From Symsagittifera roscoffensis (taxonomy: Eukaryota; Xenacoelomorpha; Acoela; Convolutidae): a stretch of DNA of 64,000 nucleotides. The number at the start of each line of letters is the position of its first letter. Position 1 is the stretch's first letter. Location: positions 25,337,311 through 25,401,310 of the forward strand of contig NC_087068.1 in NCBI RefSeq assembly GCF_963678635.1, written 5' to 3'. The notes under the pieces were generated by a model. It did no database searches. It was not told the DNA's origin and saw nothing but the letters and a program-made list of their open reading frames with translations. Below are positions 58,361 through 64,000 of this stretch, piece by piece. Both the position numbers and the translations under genes were made by a program.

Positions 58361-60399
58361 CTCTTTTCTAAGTCGAATTGAGGGTTTTATCCAAGTGATT
58401 CACTAATTGGCAGCTATACGGAATGAAACAAGGAATTGAAACCCCAAAATGTTTCGTCTTTTGATTAAAATATAATGAGCTATCGGAAAATCTATTTGTA
58501 GTTAAAATATCTCTTAGACTAGAAAGTTTCTCATATGAAAAACAAAAAAGTTCTAACCTATTGTCAGAATTTTCAAACATTTGCAAGCTTCAAGTTAAAA
58601 AGTCAGCTTTATTAAAAAATTGAAAGGGTTTTGAATATAAGTTTTTATTTTATTTTGTAATGCAATTATGCAGTAACTTCTTTTATCAGCTATATTCTAC
58701 AGTTAAATTTTTTTCTACAACGAACAAAAATGGTAACAAAAACTTTAAAAGCTTTTGAAAGTTTGATTTTTTTTTCAGTGGCGAGCTTTATGTTATACGA
58801 CGAGTTTACGTGTTTCCTATTCGACTCTCATAAAGTTAAGTGCATTTTATCAGCAGGATTTTGGTTTTTTATTGGTGGGTGTTGTTTGGAAGAATTTGCA
58901 GGCTTTCAGTTTCAGTTGTAGCAAAAGCTAGATTTTCGCAAACTAAGCGGAAATTTTTTTATAAACGTTCGTTCTTATCCACTTATCTAAAAACATCTGG
59001 TTTTTTTGTTTGGTTACAACCAGCTCCTTCAACTATGATTTTACAAGCGAGCTAGCGAGTGTATTCTTGTAGTGTGATCCGTCTTTTCAACCGAGCTGCC
59101 TAATTAAAGTGCTCATAATCACGGTCGGTAGTATTAGAAATTTCATAATATCCGTTGTCTGCTTTGTGGCTAGTGTTTTTGATTTGTCAAGTTTCCGTGG
59201 CTGTGGTTAGTGTGTGAGTCTCATGAATCCGACAGGTTGCCCAATTGTTATTAATTCGAGGGTTATTTCTACTTTTATATAGCACTTTCTAGAGCTGCTT
59301 TTTGCCTTGTTCTTGCTAGTGTATGCGTCTTGATAGTCTATACAACTTGTTTGGAACTGATGTAATTTTGGAAATGTTTTTATGCCATTTGAGGCGTAAT
59401 CATTTTTTATTTATTCAGGTCGTTTAGTTTTTTCTCAGAATGCTTTAAATTTTGTTCACACTCAGATTTAGCATTCGCGTTGAAAGTTCGCTCGCAAACT
59501 AGTTTGCTAAATGAAATGCAAAGCACGCTCTCCAATAACAGGCGTGGAGTTGGCAGAAAAACAAGAGCTTGTAAAAAAATTTTTACCTATCGATCTAGTT
59601 TTCTCCAATAATTGAAAATGCTGATTCCAGTGTTGTTCAGAAAAGTTACTTAAAATATTTTTGTGATTTGGGAAAAAATTCAGTTTTTAGATTTTTTAAA
59701 TTTCGTTAGAAAAAACTATCCGCTTTTCTTGCTGCACAGATCAATTGATCAATTCAGAGAAAAGAGTTGATAGCATCAAACAAGAGCCGAAGATCTGATT
59801 TTGAAGTACTCTTGTTCTTAACCAAAAAACTTACTCAAAAACTAAGTAATTTTTCAACTGCGAAAATTGATAACAGAGGTTTCTTTTTGCGGAACTCTTA
59901 CCGCTACTTGTACAGCTACTTTTTCAATTGATCAGTTTCTTTGCAACGCTGCTAGGAATCTGAAATATGAAAGAAATAATTGCGTAATTGTGTATGCTTA
60001 GAATATAATCAAAATTTTGAGCGTCAGTGAATTAAATTGACTCTCTATTACCAGCTTTTTCTTTTATTTTTAGAACATATTTTTTTTCTATGTTGTTCTT
60101 CCATAAAAATCTTTATTTTCTTTAACGTAGTGCGAGTAGATTGTGGATTATCTCTTTAAAATTTCTGGACTAGGTTTTTGGTCTTTTCTATCAAATATGC
60201 TGCTCTCAGAACTCGAAGCATTTAGCAAACTCTCATGTCACTTGTGCGCTTTAGGCAAATCCAGTTTTCAGCATGCAAGGGTTTTTTAGTTATACGGTTT
60301 TTATTGAGCTCGAAATTAATTTTGGTTTCTGACCTCCATATATGAATAACTAAATCCTTTTAGTATACGAGACAGGCAATTTTCGAGAAAATTTTATTC
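58361..60399. other. Unannotated stretch with a second SINE-like copy
   Basis: 59,085-59,330 is a decayed copy of the 57.9-58.4 kb repeat, including 'tttccgtggctgtggttagt' and 'tttctagagctgctttttg'. The remainder is AT-rich, with no recognised gene. Confidence 0.4.
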
Positions 60400-61740
60400 T
60401 AAAATTCTCAATTTTTGAAATTACCCGTTGTTGAGTGCTTTCAGGGTACTCTCAGGGGTTTCTCTGGAGTACTCCCAGGGGTTTCTCAGGGGTACTCTCT
60501 TAGTTTACGAGACAGGCAATTTTCGAGAAAATTTAATTCTAAAAAAATTCTCAATTTTATGAAATTACTTGTTGTTGAGTGCTTTCAGGGTACTCTCAGG
60601 GGTTGCAAATCTTTTCCTAAATCTCTCTTCTCAAATCCTTGTAGTTTTCGAGATATTATGTTTCTTATGATTTTCTCAAAAGTTTTCAAAAAAACATTTT
60701 TTTTTAAAATTCCAAAATTTTGAAGATCTCAATCCTGTTGTTGGAAATTGTAAGGATACTCTCAGGGGTTGCGAATCTTGCCTCTGAATTTGACTTCTCA
60801 AATCCTTGTAGTTTTCCAGATATGGCGTTTTGTACGATTTTTTCAAAATTCGATATAAAAAGTTTCACAAAATTTTTTATCTCTATAGTGAGGCTATGTC
60901 AGGGTACTCTCAGGAATTGCGATATTTGCTTCCAAATATGAATGCTCAAAACCTTGTAGTTTTCCAGATATGACGTTTTCTGTCATTTTTTCAAAAATTT
61001 TCAGAAAACTTAAATTTATTTTTTCTTAAAAATTTGAATTTCCAACTCTGTAGTGGAGCTGTCAGAGTATTTTCAGGTTCTCAGTAATTGTGAATCTTGC
61101 CTCCAAATATGAGTGCTCTAATCTTGTTGGTTTTCCAGATATGACGTTTTTTGTGTTTTTTTTTTTCAAAAATTTTCCGAAAACTTAAATTAAAACTCTT
61201 TTTTTATAATTTGAAATCCCTAACCTGTAGTTGTGGCTGTCAGAGTAATCTCAAGAATTGCGAATTTTGCTTCCAATTAAGAATGTCCAAATGTTTTTTT
61301 TCATGAGATACGACGATTTCTGTGATATTCAGAACTTTTCAGAAAACTCAGATTACAATATAATTCACAAAATTGAAATTCCCAACTCTGTAGTTAAGTG
61401 CTGCCAAAGTAGTGTCAAGTATTGCGAATATTGCCTTCAAATAAGATTTCTCAAATTTTGGTAGTTTTCAAGATGTGACATTTTATCTGGTTTTCAAAAA
61501 TAAAATTTTTATCGAAAACTTAATCTTGAAGTTTCTCAAAATTTGAGTTTCCCAACTTTGTAGATCCCAACATTTGTAAGAGTACTCTCAGGAGTTGCAA
61601 ATCTTGCGTCCAACTGCGACTGCTCAATTGTTTTAGTTTCCGAGATGGGACGTTTCAAAGAGATGAGATTTTTTAAAGAACTTATATAAAACTTCACAGA
61701 ATTTCATGGCTTTTCAAAACTTGCATTCCAGTATATGCGG
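60400..61740 (+). repeat. Block of ~165-bp tandem repeat (copy group 3, longest)
   Basis: Cores 'gtactctcaggggttgcaaatc' or close variants occur near 60,440, 60,588, 60,755, 60,902, 61,066, 61,244, 61,409 and 61,571, a period of 147-178 bases. Each is followed by 'tc.aaatccttgtagttt.c.agat' and 'tgacgtttt..tgat'. A 122-base partial unit is duplicated near the start (60,365-60,545). This array shows the family's unit most clearly. Frames through it are not genes. Confidence 0.8.
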
Positions 61741-62370
61741 TTTTTTATGAGTTGTTACACACCAGTTGTTCTTAAGCTTAATGTGCTCAGTGCGGTCCCT
61801 TCATACATTAAAACACATTTGATAATAACCCAAAGTTTCTTTAAAATGCAGTTATTGGAAGAAATAAGAAGGCGCTGGACTATTCGTATTTATCTAGTTA
61901 TGCAATAGAACATGCTAAATTTATCCAGTCTCGGCCATTGCTTGAAAATGCTAGTTGTTTGTTTATCAGTTTGTTGAAAATAATCAGTTGAAAAAGCTTA
62001 AACATGGCGAGACAATGTGCCCACATTTCAGTCAATGATAGATTTCATCTGCGGTTCATTTAAGTCAACATATGATGAAAATTTGAATTAGTTTTTGCGA
62101 GCGTTATGTCCGCCTAGTTTCATGTCCGACCCGTATATGCTAGAGGGGGGTTGAGAAATTAGTAGATAAGCAAATTAGACGGAGGTACTTAAAAGAAAGG
62201 TACTTACCCATGCTAGAGTAATGCGGCTCAAAAATTATTAATAATTGAACGGAGGCGAGTGAATTTCACCAGCGATAATGTCTCTGGTTACTTCTGGTTA
62301 ATTTTGTTACTTCTCTCGGCAAAGAAGGTTTGTGTCCCGTGTAAGCGAAGTGCCAATTCCTGTCTGCGTT
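61741..62370. other. Unannotated stretch
   Basis: Unique AT-rich sequence; 'agcttaaacatggcgaga' (61,998) also occurs near 12,731. No gene is seen. Confidence 0.35.
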
Positions 62371-63310
62371 CAGCTCAAAATGATCAGAAACAGAACAAGA
62401 CTGCTCGTATCAGGGCGAAGCCCTGAATGTTCCGACTGCCTTTTAATGTTTATGGAGCAGTAATAACCTATAAAAAAATTAAATATAATAAAGTAAAATG
62501 AAAATTTGAATTTTTTTATGAAAACCATCCCCCCACAGCTCAAAATGACCAGAAACAGAACAAGACTGCTCGTATCAGGGCGAAGCTCTGAATGGTCCGA
62601 CTGCCTTTTAATGTTTATGGAGCAGTAATAACCTATAAAAAATTAAGTAATAAAGTAAAATGAAAATTTGAAATTTTTTATGAAAACCATCCCCCCACAG
62701 CTCAAAATGACCAGAAACAGAACAAGACTGCTCGTATCAGGGCAAAGCCCTGAATGTTCCAACTGCCTTTTAATGTTTATTGAGCAGTAATAACCTATAA
62801 AAAATTAAATGTAATAAAGTAAAATGAAAATTTGAAATTTTTTATGAAAATCATCCCCCACAGCTCAAAATGACCAGAAACAGAACAAGACTGCTCGTAT
62901 TAGGGCGAAGCCCTGAATGTTCCGACTGCCTTTTAATGTTTATGGAGCAGTAATAACCTATAAAAAATCAAATGTAATAAAGTAAAATGAAAATTTGAAA
63001 TTTTTTATGAAAATCAATTATGGCAAATAAGATTAAATCTCCGCTTACGCGTTAATAGCGCGAAATATATCGCGCGTTAATTGTCCCAAATTGGCCAAAA
63101 TGGCAATCTTTAAACCCCCATAACTTTACGAAAAATGATCACAGGTAAAATATTTTTTCAAATTTAAGCTCAGGACAACAAAACCTTTTGAATGATATCA
63201 AAAATTCCGTCAATAGTGGCTAGTTGAAAAGTCGAAATTTGTCTGAAGAAAAAAAACCACCACGAGCACAAATATTCCGTTACTTTCGTATCGAAAGTCT
63301 GAACAATAAA
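62371..63310 (+). repeat. Hairpin-ended element, copy 3, with fourfold tandem left end
   Basis: Four ~163-base units start at 62,371, 62,536, 62,698 and 62,861 with 'cagctcaaaatgaccagaaa'. Each holds the hairpin CAGGGC-GAA-GCCCTG or a variant, then GTTCCGACTGCC. The last unit runs into a single right part with 'ccgcttacgcgttaatagcg', 'gcgaaatatatcgcgcg', and the terminal hairpin ACTTTCG-TAT-CGAAAGT (63,282-63,298). Only the left end was multiplied. Confidence 0.85.
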
Positions 63311-63954
63311 AGCTCGGGTCGAATTGTGATAAGACCGATTCGACCCAAAAAAAGTTTTGATTCGAAGCATTCCACCAAAACAACCTAAGACTAGTTTGGT
63401 TTAATGTAAAGAAAAAACTGCCTTGTGATTTAAAAAGCATTGTGATTTGAGATATAGAGTCTACGTTTTTACAAGTAGATTACTTTTATAAACAATTTAT
63501 CCCACCGCCGTGTGGCAACTTCATTTTTTTGTTCTATACATACCCATTCATTTTTTTGAATATAAAAGTTCAAATTGTGTATTTATAGCATAGATCTATT
63601 TATACTCTTGATATGTGCTCTATCAAAAATTGTAATCGAAGATTCTCAAGTTGACTATTAAAGATGAAATCTTGTCTAATTAGTGCGCTTCATACCTCCG
63701 TCAGCGGCAGTATCAAATTAGATACTTTGTCTCGCGGGAGGAGGAATATGTTGGCGTTCCGGATGAAAGAATTTAAGGTCGTTCTTCTATTTTTTGAGAT
63801 GATGACAATCATTAATTTCAACATATTTTTTTCGTGGAAAATCATTCGAAGATAACGTTTTGAGAGGGAAGCGCGCTCCAAAAAACGCTATTTTTGGTCA
63901 AACACTTCTAAAAAGTGCCCATTAACGTCACTTCTGTCCTATTTTTCTCTCCAG
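63311..63954. other. Unannotated stretch ending in a possible 3' splice site
   Basis: AT-rich sequence; two overlapping opposite-strand frames of about 63 codons (63,664-63,881) are unrecognised. The stretch ends 'tcctatttttctctccag', a strong pyrimidine tract and AG at 63,953-63,954. Confidence 0.35.
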
Positions 63955-64000
63955 AAAACTACCAGAAAAAGGTATTCACAGGGAGTTGGGAAAGCTCGGA
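63955..64000 (+). CDS. Possible exon start running off the right edge
   Basis: Directly after a very good 3' splice site, one frame reads (x)NYQKKVFTGSWESS up to the window end with no stop. The stretch is GC-richer than its flanks. Only 46 bases are visible, so this is a suggestion; a GTATTC at 63,972 could also be a donor, giving a tiny exon. No family can be named. Confidence 0.3.

Noticed and set aside
62371-63010. CRISPR array (regular ~163-base repeats)
   Set aside because: The whole unit is repeated with no unique spacers, and the setting is a eukaryotic genome.

Overview
The window is AT-rich (by eye about two-thirds A+T) nuclear DNA of an animal, most likely an invertebrate. The evidence is spliced protein-coding exons with GT-AG introns, AATAAA signals, tRNA-derived SINE-like copies, a FLYWCH/Mutator-type (MULE) transposase relic typical of animal genomes, and very abundant tandem and inverted repeats. 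I cannot name the phylum. There is no operon, phage, CRISPR array or intact mobile gene.

Only two host genes are clear. (1) The last two exons of a Ras-superfamily GTPase of the Ral type lie on the + strand (3833-4037 and 4339-4461). They end in a polybasic tail and a CTIL prenylation box, with a poly(A) signal at 4513. Its G1-G3 exons must lie left of the window. (2) A bZIP transcription factor lies on the - strand. A 21-codon first exon (29273-29211) joins in frame, across a 3.1 kb intron, to one large exon (26092-25145), giving 336 residues. The intron carries transposon debris.

Region by region. 1-3250: degenerate CATC-type tetranucleotide minisatellite surrounding a block of ~165-bp repeats. 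3250-4700: end of the Ral gene. 5020-8060: a ~1.2 kb tandem repeat. 8157-8783: a fold-back with long poly-C and poly-G runs. 10-13 kb: dispersed hairpin-family repeats and a perfect 65-bp palindrome. 13.4-22.25 kb: a ~1.35 kb satellite with higher-order structure. 23.95-24.76 kb: a pair of ~50-bp inverted arms. 25.1-29.3 kb: bZIP gene. 28-31 kb: two inverted copies of a hairpin-ended element. 31.3-32 kb: more ~165-bp repeats. 33.2-33.7 kb: an unrecognised coding relic. 34.4-40.3 kb: two tandem 2.9 kb units, each with a dead MULE transposase on the - strand. 40.76-42.6 kb: a third unit fragment split by a TIR element. 52.6-57.8 kb: a tandem duplication whose first copy holds a second, oppositely oriented copy of that TIR element. 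58-59.3 kb: tRNA-Met-like repeats. 60.4-61.7 kb: the longest array of the ~165-bp repeat. 62.4-63.3 kb: a tandemly expanded hairpin element. The far right edge may hold the start of another exon.

The two genes show no functional link. I found no convincing novel multi-gene system. The most notable signals are structural: a repeat family whose terminal hairpin keeps its pairing while its bases change, a TIR element filled with a GCGGATTCC-type word whose insertion sites can be read from empty paralogues in the same window, and a flawless 65-bp inverted repeat.
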